The translations under genes and the position numbers were made by a program. A DNA stretch of 64,000 bases from Pseudeuparius sepicola (taxonomy: Eukaryota; Arthropoda; Insecta; Coleoptera; Anthribidae), in assembly GCA_963920635.1 (NCBI GenBank), contig OY987299.1, positions 69,112,692 through 69,176,691 on the forward strand. The letters are read 5' to 3'. The notes below the pieces were generated by a model. It was not told the origin of the DNA and searched no databases. It was given only the letters and a program-made list of their open reading frames with translations. Shown piece after piece: positions 21,945-34,499 of the stretch (positions are counted from its first letter, which is position 1; each line of letters begins with the position of its first letter).

Positions 21945-23976
21945 CAGGGCCGGACTGCGCAGGCGGGGTACCGGGGAATTCCCCGCGGGGCCCTGGCCCT
22001 GGCGCCTGTAGGGGCCCTGGGTCTCGAGCGCCCCTTCGTATGAAGGCCGTGCTCCTTGCTGCGCAATGAAGACTAAAAACTACGTGCCAACTTAAACAGA
22101 TCTCCCTTACTTAGGTAGTGCTGTACCTCCCTACCTAGGGGCTATTTACGCATAGCTCTCGGCCCGAAACTAGCTCAGAAAATCTCGTTCCCCACGCCCC
22201 CACTCCTTTCTCAGAGTTCAGAATTCAGAGATAACCTAAAAAAAAGAAATTGCCCCGAGAAATGTCAGAGCATTATGTCTTTGCTAATTTACACAAAAAG
22301 TTTGAAGAAGAAACATACAAAACTATTATAAATCAAATTTCTCAAAGCATTTTAAACAGATTTTACAACAATGAAAAACATTATCAAGATTTTCAGTTCT
22401 TTTACCCAAAATATTTTCCTTGCAAAAGAGAGGATCTCTTAACCCGCAAAGAAGCTTTTGGAACTACCTATTTGTAATATACTAGATATGGATAAAAATG
22501 AACTAATTTCAGAATTAAATTTTTTTCAGTAATATTTTCCGGCTCTGTGAAAGATTTAAATATAAATTGTCAAAATAAGTTAAAAGCTTCTTCAAGTTCT
22601 TCATGTTCAAGTTGTCTGGTGTGTTGTTACTTAATACTTAAAATGTTGAACATGCATTCTTCGGCTTTTGTAAATTTGTACTTAATTTATAAATTCCTTT
22701 TAACATTATCAGTGACCCAGGTCAAATGCGAAACTGTTTTTTCAAAATTGAAATTAAAAAAATCTCGAATTCCTTCCACAATAATTATAACGGACAATCT
22801 GGACAATGACCAAATTATTAATATTTTAAAAAACAATCATAATGTATAAAAATATGCTGTGATTTATTTGTGATGTTAGTTTTTTTTTGTTTAAGTTACC
22901 AAAGAGAACTTTTTTTATTTTATTTTCGTGATATTATAAGAGAAAGATATTTTTATATACAGTGTGTCCACGGATGGACTTAACTATAGGTACTTGTAAA
23001 AAAATTATAATATTCAATTTTTTGAAAAAATGTTATTCTTGATCAAAAGTCTGCTTGTTCTTAAAATAAAATTGGCAAGGGAAAAGTTAACATTACTGGG
23101 TGACCGGAATATTGAAGAAACGTTAATTCGCATAAGAATAAACTGCTTTTATTTGTAGAGATATTGAAAAAAGTTGAAAAGAAAATTTGTTCAGTGTGAT
23201 AAGTTACTTATGGTGTACAAAATTTTAAAGCGTTAATGGGCCGGGCCTACTTCTATTTTTGAATTTTTTTCTTGTTTTTCTTCGATTAAATAATTTTCTG
23301 TAGGTAGTACGACAAAACGTTATAAATAAAAGTTACTCAGAGTAGGAAACTGTGTTTCATGAAAAAAAACTAGGCATACTTTAAATTTCCTCCAATATTT
23401 TCCAAAATACAAAGTATAAGCCTAGAATCGTCAAATTTTGTCATCGTACGCAGTTTTCCATTCTGAGTAAGTTTTCTTAATATAGTTTTGTCATACTATT
23501 TAGAGAAAACCATTTATTTGAAAAAAGAGAGAATAAAATAAAAAATCAATGTAGGCTTAAGGCTTTGATATTTCATGCGCATTCTGTCGCAATCTGGTTC
23601 GAAATTTGTTTTTCCTTGTTTTTTAATAAATAGGTATGCATTAAAAATTTTTGAGGGCTTATGTTGTCCCTTTTAATATTTATGTACCTACGCACAGGCG
23701 CACAGGGCATTATAGACATTACGTATTCCTACTATAATAATTCCCCCCCCCCCCCATTGATTTATTTCCTCGGTACTGTCAGGTACTGTGAGGGTGAGGT
23801 GAGAATTATTATTATTTATTCCCATATTATTATCATTAACATTTTTATTATTATTACTACTATCATAACACACATACCTATATCCCAGTTTTGCAAAACT
23901 TAATTATTTAAAAAAGAGAGCGTGGGGCCCTAATCATTTTTTCCCCAGTGGGCCCTGATTGACCAGTCCAGCCCTG
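21945..23976 (+). mobile_element. hAT element (ZMYM1-like), left-arm copy
   Basis: The ends cagggccggactgcgcagg and (reading outward from the right) cagggctggactggtcaa are inverted. The flanks gtggaatc at 21,937-21,944 and 23,977-23,984 form a perfect 8-bp target duplication, as for hAT. The 2,032-bp element retains transposase fragments only. A homopolymer C tract lies at 23,754-23,766. Confidence 0.9.
22247..22849 (+). pseudogene. hAT transposase fragments, left-arm copy
   Basis: Two open pieces separated by stops. The first (22,250-22,477) resembles the mid-region of zinc-finger MYM-type 1-like hAT transposases (FANLHKKFEEETYKTIINQI...QDFQFFYPKYF). The second (22,547-22,849) holds the C-terminal dimerisation region, with LIYKFLLTLSVTQVKCETVF then S-K-L-K-L-K-K-S-R. 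In that family this block carries the C-E/R-x-F-S-x-L-K-x-I-K-x-x-L/I-R-S motif. The N-terminal zinc finger and most of the RNase H-like catalytic core are deleted, so the product cannot be active. Confidence 0.7.
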
Positions 23977-24590
23977 GTGGAATCCCCTCAAAACATATGG
24001 GCCATCTCAAAACGCTGACATTTTATGAAGCTTTATACTGGTCAACATTTTCTGTGCGTTTCCTTCCAGCCACCTTAACTCATATGGATTTACTGACTGG
24101 CAGGCTTCTGTATTTTTATAGACTTACTTCGTTTATAGCGGCTGGGGCACTTTTGATATACTCGATTTGAAGTTCCAAAAAATTCAGTATTTTGAGATGG
24201 TACAGAGAAAGACACTCTGTATATTTTTGTATTGGATCTTTGCACACCAACAATTTGAGTGGTCCTGTTGAGTATTTCACTGTTTTGAAAAGATTTCAAA
24301 TTTGGTATGTGGAGGTTTTAGGGTATCCCGATTAACGCTGTGGTGTCCGATTTTAAATAAAAAATTCACTAAATGGTTTTCGTCATTTTGTACTAGAAAA
24401 AAAAATCGTAGTAGGCCTTGAAAATTGAGATTAACATCTGAAATTTTGCACGAAAGTAAAGTTTTTTGTGACCTATCTTCAGAAAAAAAAACGGCTAAAA
24501 TCGGATGAAAAATAAAAAAATTACAGAGGTGTCTCAATTCCAAAGGGGCCACACTGTATGTATTTGTATCTATGTATTTTTATCTATGTA

Positions 24591-25770
24591 CAGGGTGCCC
24601 TATTTAGATGGAATAATGAATATAACTTTTTAAAGATACCTTGTATAAAATATGTTTCAGACGAGAGTTTTTCAGTTGATCTATCTGCATATTTTGGTGA
24701 CCTTGAATTTTTTTGGAGCCAGTCATTTCGTTGCTATGGAAACCAACTTTGTTTTTTTATATGGCACCATACACTTCTCTCTTCAAATTTGGAATCAGCT
24801 CCTTTTTGTGCATACGAACATGTAAAATTTCATTGTGGTTGCGTAAGAAAATTTTTGAGAAAAATTAGAATTTCTGCAAGTATGCCAAAATTTAAATTCG
24901 AGAGCGTTGCCTAAAAAGTAGGCCATGCCTAATGAAAATTTTGACACTTACGTATGTCATTATGACAACCGCATTATTGGTCCATTTATTATCAATGGTA
25001 ATTTGACTGGTGAAATGTATTTGTATATTTTGCAAAATGAGGTGATTCCTGCCCTTGGTATGCCAATCCAGGATATCTGGTTCCAGCAAGATGACGCACC
25101 TCCCCATTACCACCGTGATGTGCGCAGCTATTTAAACTAAGTCTTTCCACAATCTTGGATTGGCAGAAGAATAGAACAGCGCATAAGAAAGGAATAGCGT
25201 TGATTCCTCCAGAATGGATTACGAATGTTATAGTTAGTAGTGTTTAGGACAGACTGGGCCATTGTCTCGCTGTGAATGGAGAACATTTCGAGCATTTGAT
25301 TAATTGATTTTTAGGTACCATTGATTTATTGTGCCTATTTATTTATTAATAAACAAATTTTGCAAGCTTAACATGATTTACTTGTCGTTGGTAAGTTATC
25401 ATTACATGCAAAAATGTCAAAATTTTCATTAGGCATCGCCTTCTTTTTAGGCAACGCTCTCGAATTTAAATTTTGGCGTACTTGCAGAAATTCTACTTTT
25501 TCTCAACATTTTTCTTGTGCAACCCCAATGAAATTTTAGATGTTCGTATGCACAAAAAGGAGCTGATTCCAAATTTGAACAAAAAAATGTATGGTGCTAT
25601 TTAAAAAACAAAGTTGGTTGCCGTAGCAACGAAATTACTAACTACCAAAAAATTCAAGATTATCAAAATACGCAGATAGATCAACTAAAAAACTCATGTC
25701 TGAAACATTTTCTTATACAACGCGTATTTAAAAAGTTATATCCATTATTCCATCTAAATCGGGCACCCTG
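24591..25770 (+). mobile_element. TA-flanked mariner derivative with ~360-bp TIRs, left-arm copy
   Basis: The element of 1,180 bp begins cagggtgccctatttag and ends ctaaatcgggcaccctg, with TA on each side. The TIRs run about 360 bp (24,591-24,950 and 25,418-25,770) and have diverged by many substitutions. The transposase relic sits between and partly inside them. Confidence 0.88.
24925..25306 (+). pseudogene. Mariner-like transposase relic, left-arm copy
   Basis: The first 71 codons read as the second half of the DDE domain: GPFIINGNLTGEMYLYILQN...IWFQQDDAPPHYHRDVRSYL. Q-Q-D-D/G-A-P-x-H is the second catalytic-Asp motif of IS630/Tc1/mariner transposases. After a frameshift, W-I-G-R-R appears but the P-R-S-P-D-L-x-P-x-D-F block carrying the third acidic residue is gone. 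A last fragment D-R-L-G-H-C-L-A-V-N-G-E-H-F-E-H-L matches the family's C-terminus. Non-functional. Confidence 0.75.
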
Positions 25771-26673
25771 TATTTGTATCTATGTATTTTCATTATTCCA
25801 TTTTTGACTCGAATTTATTTTATTTTACTCGTTTTTGCCCAATTTTAGCTACATAATTTTTCAAACCATAGTATTTGTGAGAATAGGGCTGTATATAAGA
25901 AAAAAATGTATAGGATGTATAAACGTATAATTTAGTAACAACTGTTTTTGGTTCCTATTCGTTTTCCTCGTCAGAGTAACAGTTTTTGAGGAAAATCAGA
26001 AAACGGGCTCTAGGTCACATAAGTGGGTGGTTTTTGAAGCAAAAGGGGATGAAGCTCCCTTCTGAGAGGTGGGAGCTCTTTTAATCTGTATTTGTATGTC
26101 TATTAAATTTACCTCAATTAAAAATATCTGAACGCTAAAACTGTAAGAACTAAAAATGCACCAGTATGAGATAAATATTATATCGTATAAGCAAATGGTA
26201 CATTCGAAAGCCTTCTCAGTCCCGTTGAGAAGGCTTTCGAATGTACCATTTGCTTATACGATATAATATTTATCTCATACTGGTGCATTTTTAGTTCTTA
26301 CAGTTTTAGCGTTCAGATATTTTTAATTGAGGTAAATTTAATAGACATACAAATACAGATTAAAAGAGCTCCCACCTCTCAGAAGGGAGCTTCATCCCCT
26401 TTTGCTTCAAAAACCACCCACTTATGTGACCTAGAGCCCGTTTTCTGATTTTCCTCAAAAACTGTTACTCTGACGAGGAAAACGAATAGGAACCAAAAAC
26501 AGTTGTTACTAAATTATACGTTTATACATCCTATACATTTTTTTCTTATATACAGCCCTATTCTCACAAATACTATGGTTTGAAAAATTATGTAGCTAAA
26601 ATTGGGCAAAAACGAGTAAAATAAAATAAATTCGAGTCAAAAATGGAATAATGAAAATACATAGATACAAATA

Positions 26674-27853
26674 CAGGGTGCCCGATTTAGATGGAATAAT
26701 GGATATAACTTTTTAAATACGCGTTGTATAAGAAAATGTTTCAGACATGAGTTTTTTAGTTGATCTATCTGCGTATTTTGATAATCTTGAATTTTTTGGT
26801 AGTTAGTAATTTCGTTGCTACGGCAACCAACTTTGTTTTTTAAATAGCACCATACATTTTTTTGTTCAAATTTGGAATCAGCTCCTTTTTGTGCATACGA
26901 ACATCTAAAATTTCATTGGGGTTGCACAAGAAAAATTTTGAGAAAAAGTAGAATTTCTGCAAGTACGCCAAAATTTAAATTCGAGAGCGTTGCCTAAAAA
27001 GAAGGCGATGCCTAATGAAAATTTTGACATTTTTGCATGTAATGATAACTTACCAACGACAAGTAAATCATGTTAAGCTTGCAAAATTTGTTTATTAATA
27101 AATAAATAGGCACAATAAATCAATGGTACCTAAAAATCAATTAATCAAATGCTCGAAATGTTCTCCATTCACAGCGAGACAATGGCCCAGTCTGTCCTAA
27201 ACACTACTAACTATAACATTCGTAATCCATTCTGGAGGAATCAACGCTATTCCTTTCTTATGCGCTGTTCTATTCTTCTGCCAATCCAAGATTGTGGAAA
27301 GACTTAGTTTAAATAGCTGCGCACATCACGGTGGTAATGGGGAGGTGCGTCATCTTGCTGGAACCAGATATCCTGGATTGGCATACCAAGGGCAGGAATC
27401 ACCTCATTTTGCAAAATATACAAATACATTTCACCAGTCAAATTACCATTGATAATAAATGGACCAATAATGCGGTTGTCATAATGACATACGTAAGTGT
27501 CAAAATTTTCATTAGGCATGGCCTACTTTTTAGGCAACGCTCTCGAATTTAAATTTTGGCATACTTGCAGAAATTCTAATTTTTCTCAAAAATTTTCTTA
27601 CGCAACCACAATGAAATTTTACATGTTCGTATGCACAAAAAGGAGCTGATTCCAAATTTGAAGAGAGAAGTGTATGGTGCCATATAAAAAAACAAAGTTG
27701 GTTTCCATAGCAACGAAATGACTGGCTCCAAAAAAATTCAAGGTCACCAAAATATGCAGATAGATCAACTGAAAAACTCTCGTCTGAAACATATTTTATA
27801 CAAGGTATCTTTAAAAAGTTATATTCATTATTCCATCTAAATAGGGCACCCTG
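26674..27853 (-). mobile_element. TA-flanked mariner derivative, right-arm copy
   Basis: Mirror copy of 24,591-25,770 in the other palindrome arm, with identical ends and interior. Confidence 0.88.
27138..27519 (-). pseudogene. Mariner-like transposase relic, right-arm copy
   Basis: Identical to the relic at 24,925-25,306 in reverse orientation, with the same frameshift and missing catalytic block. It was therefore broken before the palindrome formed. Confidence 0.75.
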
Positions 27854-28467
27854 TACATAGATAAAAATACATAGATACAAATACATACAGTGTGGCCCCT
27901 TTGGAATTGAGACACCTCTGTAATTTTTTTATTTTTCATCCGATTTTAGCCGTTTTTTTTTCTGAAGATAGGTCACAAAAAACTTTACTTTCGTGCAAAA
28001 TTTCAGATGTTAATCTCAATTTTCAAGGCCTACTACGATTTTTTTTTCTAGTACAAAATGACGAAAACCATTTAGTGAATTTTTTATTTAAAATCGGACA
28101 CCACAGCGTTAATCGGGATACCCTAAAACCTCCACATACCAAATTTGAAATCTTTTCAAAACAGTGAAATACTCAACAGGACCACTCAAATTGTTGGTGT
28201 GCAAAGATCCAATACAAAAATATACAGAGTGTCTTTCTCTGTACCATCTCAAAATACTGAATTTTTTGGAACTTCAAATCGAGTATATCAAAAGTGCCCC
28301 AGCCGCTATAAACGAAGTAAGTCTATAAAAATACAGAAGCCTGCCAGTCAGTAAATCCATATGAGTTAAGGTGGCTGGAAGGAAACGCACAGAAAATGTT
28401 GACCAGTATAAAGCTTCATAAAATGTCAGCGTTTTGAGATGGCCCATATGTTTTGAGGGGATTCCAC

Positions 28468-30498
28468 CAGGGCTGGACTGGTCAATCAGGGCCCACTGGG
28501 GAAAAAATGATTAGGGCCCCACGCTCTCTTTTTTAAATAATTAAGTTTTGCAAAACTGGGATATAGGTATGTGTGTTATGATAGTAGTAATAATAATAAA
28601 AATGTTAATGATAATAATATGGGAATAAATAATAATAATTCTCACCTCACCCTCACAGTACCTGACAGTACCGAGGAAATAAATCAATGGGGGGGGGGGG
28701 AATTATTATAGTAGGAATACGTAATGTCTATAATGCCCTGTGCGCCTGTGCGTAGGTACATAAATATTAAAAGGGACAACATAAGCCCTCAAAAATTTTT
28801 AATGCATACCTATTTATTAAAAAACAAGGAAAAACAAATTTCGAACCAGATTGCGACAGAATGCGCATGAAATATCAAAGCCTTAAGCCTACATTGATTT
28901 TTTATTTTATTCTCTCTTTTTTCAAATAAATGGTTTTCTCTAAATAGTATGACAAAACTATATTAAGAAAACTTACTCAGAATGGAAAACTGCGTACGAT
29001 GACAAAATTTGACGATTCTAGGCTTATACTTTGTATTTTGGAAAATATTGGAGGAAATTTAAAGTATGCCTAGTTTTTTTTCATGAAACACAGTTTCCTA
29101 CTCTGAGTAACTTTTATTTATAACGTTTTGTCGTACTACCTACAGAAAATTATTTAATCGAAGAAAAACAAGAAAAAAATTCAAAAATAGAAGTAGGCCC
29201 GGCCCATTAACGCTTTAAAATTTTGTACACCATAAGTAACTTATCACACTGAACAAATTTTCTTTTCAACTTTTTTCAATATCTCTACAAATAAAAGCAG
29301 TTTATTCTTATGCGAATTAACGTTTCTTCAATATTCCGGTCACCCAGTAATGTTAACTTTTCCCTTGCCAATTTTATTTTAAGAACAAGCAGACTTTTGA
29401 TCAAGAATAACATTTTTTCAAAAAATTGAATATTATAATTTTTTTACAAGTACCTATAGTTAAGTCCATCCGTGGACACACTGTATATAAAAATATCTTT
29501 CTCTTATAATATCACGAAAATAAAATAAAAAAAGTTCTCTTTGGTAACTTAAACAAAAAAAAACTAACATCACAAATAAATCACAGCATATTTTTATACA
29601 TTATGATTGTTTTTTAAAATATTAATAATTTGGTCATTGTCCAGATTGTCCGTTATAATTATTGTGGAAGGAATTCGAGATTTTTTTAATTTCAATTTTG
29701 AAAAAACAGTTTCGCATTTGACCTGGGTCACTGATAATGTTAAAAGGAATTTATAAATTAAGTACAAATTTACAAAAGCCGAAGAATGCATGTTCAACAT
29801 TTTAAGTATTAAGTAACAACACACCAGACAACTTGAACATGAAGAACTTGAAGAAGCTTTTAACTTATTTTGACAATTTATATTTAAATCTTTCACAGAG
29901 CCGGAAAATATTACTGAAAAAAATTTAATTCTGAAATTAGTTCATTTTTATCCATATCTAGTATATTACAAATAGGTAGTTCCAAAAGCTTCTTTGCGGG
30001 TTAAGAGATCCTCTCTTTTGCAAGGAAAATATTTTGGGTAAAAGAACTGAAAATCTTGATAATGTTTTTCATTGTTGTAAAATCTGTTTAAAATGCTTTG
30101 AGAAATTTGATTTATAATAGTTTTGTATGTTTCTTCTTCAAACTTTTTGTGTAAATTAGCAAAGACATAATGCTCTGACATTTCTCGGGGCAATTTCTTT
30201 TTTTTAGGTTATCTCTGAATTCTGAACTCTGAGAAAGGAGTGGGGGCGTGGGGAACGAGATTTTCTGAGCTAGTTTCGGGCCGAGAGCTATGCGTAAATA
30301 GCCCCTAGGTAGGGAGGTACAGCACTACCTAAGTAAGGGAGATCTGTTTAAGTTGGCACGTAGTTTTTAGTCTTCATTGCGCAGCAAGGAGCACGGCCTT
30401 CATACGAAGGGGCGCTCGAGACCCAGGGCCCCTACAGGCGCCAGGGCCAGGGCCCCGCGGGGAATTCCCCGGTACCCCGCCTGCGCAGTCCGGCCCTG
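28468..30498 (-). mobile_element. hAT element, right-arm copy
   Basis: Mirror of 21,945-23,976, again with the 8-bp duplication (gattccac on this strand). It is one base shorter because of the 12-G instead of 13-C run. Confidence 0.9.
29594..30196 (-). pseudogene. hAT transposase fragments, right-arm copy
   Basis: Same two fragments as 22,247-22,849, including the dimerisation region, in reverse orientation and with identical stops. Confidence 0.7.
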
Positions 30499-32161
30499 GA
30501 TTCCACAACACACTTGACTCGCCAGATGCCTTTAAAATTCCTATTTAGCTCATCTTTCGAATGATGTATTTCAAGATATTTGTCACTTTACTCGTTTTTG
30601 CCTAACTTTAGCAACGTATATCCTAATTTTTCAAACCATATTTGTGAGATAAGGGCTGGATATACGAAAAAAATGTAGAGGACCTAAATGATGTATAATT
30701 TCATAACAAATATTTTAGGTTCTATTTGTTTTCCTCGTCAGAGCAACAGTTTTTGGGAAAAATCAAAAACGGACATCAGGTCACATAAGAGGGTTGTTTT
30801 TGAAGCAAAAGGGAATTAAGCACACCCCTGAGAGGTGGGGACTCTTTTGATCTGTATTTGGATGACTGTTAGGACTCTGCACCCAAATTTTTAAAACTTT
30901 ATAAAAGTATTTCTCCTAAAAAAACTAATTTACTTGAACTATTTTCATAGAAAACAATGAGCTAACAAATATGGATTTATTTCCATTTAAGGAAAAAACT
31001 GAACATTTTTTATAAAGCAAACATAATTTTGTTAAAGGACAGTTTTTATCTAAAGTGGTTAAAAAAATATCCACTTTTAATTATTACATTAGGCAATGAA
31101 AAGTCAAAACAAAAATAGTGGACAATTATTTTCTTATTTTTATAGATCGCTATAATATTTTAACCATAACAAATGAAAATAAAAATATTTTTTTATATTT
31201 TGTTATTTCCACTGAGGAGTTTTATTTCTAACTGAAATTATAAAGTTTAGATTGTTACAATATGGTGCAAATGTCTATATTTATTTGAGCCATAAAACAA
31301 TTTATAAATTAAAATCCGTATAAATGTAAACCCAGTGAATGGATTCAAAAAGACATAGGTAAGTATGTTTTTTTTTGTAAAACATTATTCTGTTTTAAGA
31401 ATAAAAAAAGATAAAATTAAAAATCAAATAAGGTTTAGATAATTGAATTTTTGAACTAAGTCACTTAATTCCATTTGTTCGTGTCCCTTTTAAAGGTAGG
31501 TACAGTTGGAGCGCTTTGTCCTTGTTTTCTTTAGGACAACACAACAAATGTTAAAGTTCCTTCGAAAATTATAATTTCAATAAATTTTAAATATTTGTAA
31601 CTAAAAACTAAACAAATTATTTATCTTGCTTACTTTTTATAAATATAAATATATACCAGGGTCTAATAACGTTGAAAAAGGCTTGACATTGTAGGTAGAA
31701 TAATGATGAGTTGGACCTGTATAAGGGGTCAAACAAATAATCGTTTAAGCCTGCCAAAACGCCCATATTTTCGTAACTGGTTAAGAAAAATCATAAAATC
31801 AAAACAATCAAACTTGTATGGAATGCGTTGTCATTATGATAATCTAGTTCCAAATACGTAATCAGCGATTTCAAAAGCCTTATACCAGGTATCATGTTGG
31901 CTAAATTTTCAATTTGACGTCCGTCAAATTGGATCTGCCATTTCGAATTTCGAAAATCTAATTCCAAATTCGCAATCAGTGATCCCAAAAACTGCCTTAT
32001 TCCAAGTATAAAAAAAATAAAAACCAAATACGGTTTTAAATTACCTATTGAATTTTTGCACTAAACTACTACTTAATTCCTTTTTTTCGTATCTCTTTTA
32101 AGGCTACTACTGGGATACTTTGTTTTTATTTTCTTTAGAAAAAATACAACAAATGTTAGAA

Positions 32162-33200
32162 GTTCCTTCGGGAGTTAATTTCATTACATTCTAAATATTG
32201 ATTACCAAACACAAAACAAATTTTCTGTTTCTTGCTTATATTTGTTTCTAATTTTCAAATGTATCTAATTCAAAAAATAAAGGTGAAAACGTTATTAGTC
32301 CCGGGTCCAAAATGGCTTGACTTTCCAAGTAGAATATGTGGGAATTGGATTTGTATAAGCGGTTTTAAGAAGAAAATAAAAAAGTAATTACTAATTAAAA
32401 ATTTCAAATTAGGTTTATATTTGTCCTTATCTCTTTCAAATGTATAGTGCATCTGAGATAATTATTAAACTTTTGTATCAATAGGGTCCCATTAAGCCAT
32501 ACGAGTTATTCAACCAATTTCACGTTTACTGATTGCTCAATTTTTAGGGACAAGTTCCAATCTAATTTTTCTACCGATTTCTAGTCAAACTCAAAGGAAA
32601 AGTCCCTTTCATCAGAAACACTTGTACTGAAACACCAAAATATGTAGATCAATAGGTTAGCGTTTGAATTCTCAGATCACAGAGTACTAGTAGGTATTTC
32701 ATAAAATTATTTTCGGAAAAAAACGTGAATTTTACTGTTCATAATTTTAGTATCACTTTTCTTAGCATCTAAATTCTCAAACTATTATTCTACACATAGT
32801 TTTATCTTGAAACCTATGTGATTAAAAGTGTAGAATTTCAACAAAAATAAATCGTAAAATGATTTGATGAATTTGATGCCATTTTTACTATTCAAATCTT
32901 AGTATAAAAGAATATCCCAATCCCGAGTATCCCCACTAAAATCGTCACTAAAAAATCTCTAGCCCTAAAATCTGAAAATAGGTAGGTATATCCAATCCTC
33001 AGGTCAGAACTCGTTTGGTACCCAATCGATAATCTGAACGTTGATTTCTCAGTATTTCATTGCTTCCAGCTACAGTCACAAAAAATCCATTCCTGTACAA
33101 GTTAAAATTTCTCGCATAAACTGATCAAAGCATATTCGAAAAATTCCTTTATTTTCACCAATCAAATCTTAGTAACACTTGTGTATGTCTTGTCTCACAT
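32162..33200. other. Right flank of the palindrome, diverged repeat unit, then plain DNA
   Basis: 32,162-32,450 is a diverged further unit of the ~610-bp repeat in the arms (shared blocks: aacgttattagtcccgg-like and aatggcttgactttccaagt). Beyond it no gene or repeat was recognised. Confidence 0.5.
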
Positions 33201-33410
33201 ATTCCTAATAATAGGTTACCAAGAATGAAAATCTGAAAAAAGTCGCGTGGAAATTTTTGCCACAAATGGCCCCCAGTATAATCGACTTCTACCTACGAGC
33301 AAGAACCTTGACTACCCGATGGCAATCAATAGGTTACCGAGAATGAAAATCTGAAAAAAGTCCCCTGGAAATTTGGTTAGAAATGTTCCCCCGACCCCCA
33401 GTATAATGTC
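33200..33410. repeat. ~110-bp direct duplication
   Basis: ataggttaccaagaatgaaa at about 33,212 and ataggttaccgagaatgaaa at about 33,328 are each followed by atctgaaaaaagtc, tggaaattt and cccccagtataat. Copy 2 drops and adds a few bases. Confidence 0.75.
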
Positions 33411-33749
33411 TATTCCTATCCTATTGAAAATATCTCTGGTGCTTTTTTCCAACTGTCCAATTCAAAAGCGGGAAATTGTGGTCGAATGCTATCCCAGTTC
33501 TGTCGACCCTAGCCACATGTGTAATTGTCACCTCGGCACAATAATTCGGTTTTCTCAAGTTTGGGAAAATTACAGAAAGTTCTTAGTACTTGCTGGGGAG
33601 TTTTCCTGAAAACTGACCTCTGAAGAAAGTCGCGGAAAATTTTTGGAAAAATTCGCAGACGGTTAGTCACGTTTTTACCCATTTATAGGCGCATAAGGAT
33701 TAACTTGGGAAAAATGTCCTCGTACTCTCATAGCCTATCTACTAAGCCA

Positions 33750-33978
33750 TGTACGTTAAGGTAATTGCTTGTCACGAGAAATTTTCATAAAAGTAGGTAC
33801 CAATTAATTTTATTGGACGGTGATTGGTTGACAAGCAAGTACTTGCCAAACTATGTATTTTCTATACAATTCGCCCGACAAGCTTTTTGATTTCAAAAGC
33901 GCATGTCGCAATTTAGCATTGAATTACCTTAACGAAAAGCTAAACGTATTTTATTCGTTTTACTACATGGCTTAAATA
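33750..33978. mobile_element. Small MITE-like inverted repeat unit
   Basis: actaagccatgta at about 33,750 pairs with tacatggctta ending near 33,975, and cgttaaggtaatt pairs with aattaccttaacg. About 228 bp with no coding capacity. The target duplication is unclear. Confidence 0.45.
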
Positions 33979-34059
33979 AAAGCTTGTTTTTAAAAAGTTT
34001 CTTATTTTTTTTTTATTTTGTGCCTTTTAGTAATGTTTGGTTCCTATGTCACGAGGGTG

Positions 34060-34420
34060 GTAAAGAAATTTAGTCCATCATCTTGGGTATCCGCCATATT
34101 GGATTTAGTATGACGTCACCCACCGTTTCGTTTTCTACTCGTGAAACCCTTTCTTCTGATACCCATCTCAAGGAGCCTGTGAAGAAATAAGTAATCTGCT
34201 ATTTTGGGGCGGCCGCCATCTTGGATTTAGTATGAGGTCGCTGACCTTGTCGTTTTCTATAATAATAATAATAATAATTCTCACCCTCACAATACTCCAA
34301 ACTAGGAGTACCCCAGAAGCAACCACATGCTTGTGCGGGGGAACCCTTGCATTTGATAATCATGTCGAGGAGGTGGTGAAGAAATATGTAATCCGCCATC
34401 TTGGAGCGGAGGACATTTTG
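34060..34420. repeat. ~110-bp direct repeats around a 'ccgccatcttgga' motif
   Basis: ccgccatattggatttagta (about 34,091), gccgccatcttggatttagt (about 34,211) and ccgccatcttggagcgga (about 34,394) mark three imperfect copies. Each is followed or preceded by gaagaaatargtaatc. An (ataat)n tract sits at 34,259-34,280. Confidence 0.65.
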
Positions 34421-34499
34421 AATAAATTACAATACTGAGTATACCTACTAGATTGCATTATCACCAGAACCAAATGTGCGTGTGCAAAATTTCAGGTCA

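Larger units (their letters stand above)
20282..26218. repeat. Left arm of the 12-kb palindrome
   Basis: It is mirrored by 26,226-32,161. The coordinate sum is 52,444 inside and 52,443 outside a poly-C run (13 C at 23,754 onward against 12 G at about 28,689), the only length difference found. The arm carries, from outside in, about 610-bp diverged tandem units (20,284-21,550), a hAT element, a further TIR-like repeat (24,000-24,580) and a mariner derivative. Confidence 0.92.
26226..32161. repeat. Right arm of the 12-kb palindrome
   Basis: This is the reverse complement of the left arm, separated by the 7-nt spacer gtcccgt (26,219-26,225). Beyond 32,161 the sequence continues smoothly into another diverged unit of the same ~610-bp repeat (ttccttcgggagttaatttc), so the right flank looks like the original locus and the left arm like an inverted copy. 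Confidence 0.92.

Noticed and set aside
20043..32161. Palindrome interpreted as TIRs of a single transposon
   Set aside because: No unique interior beyond a 7-nt spacer, no target duplication, and the right arm continues into ordinary flanking repeat. Template switching or an artefact fits better.
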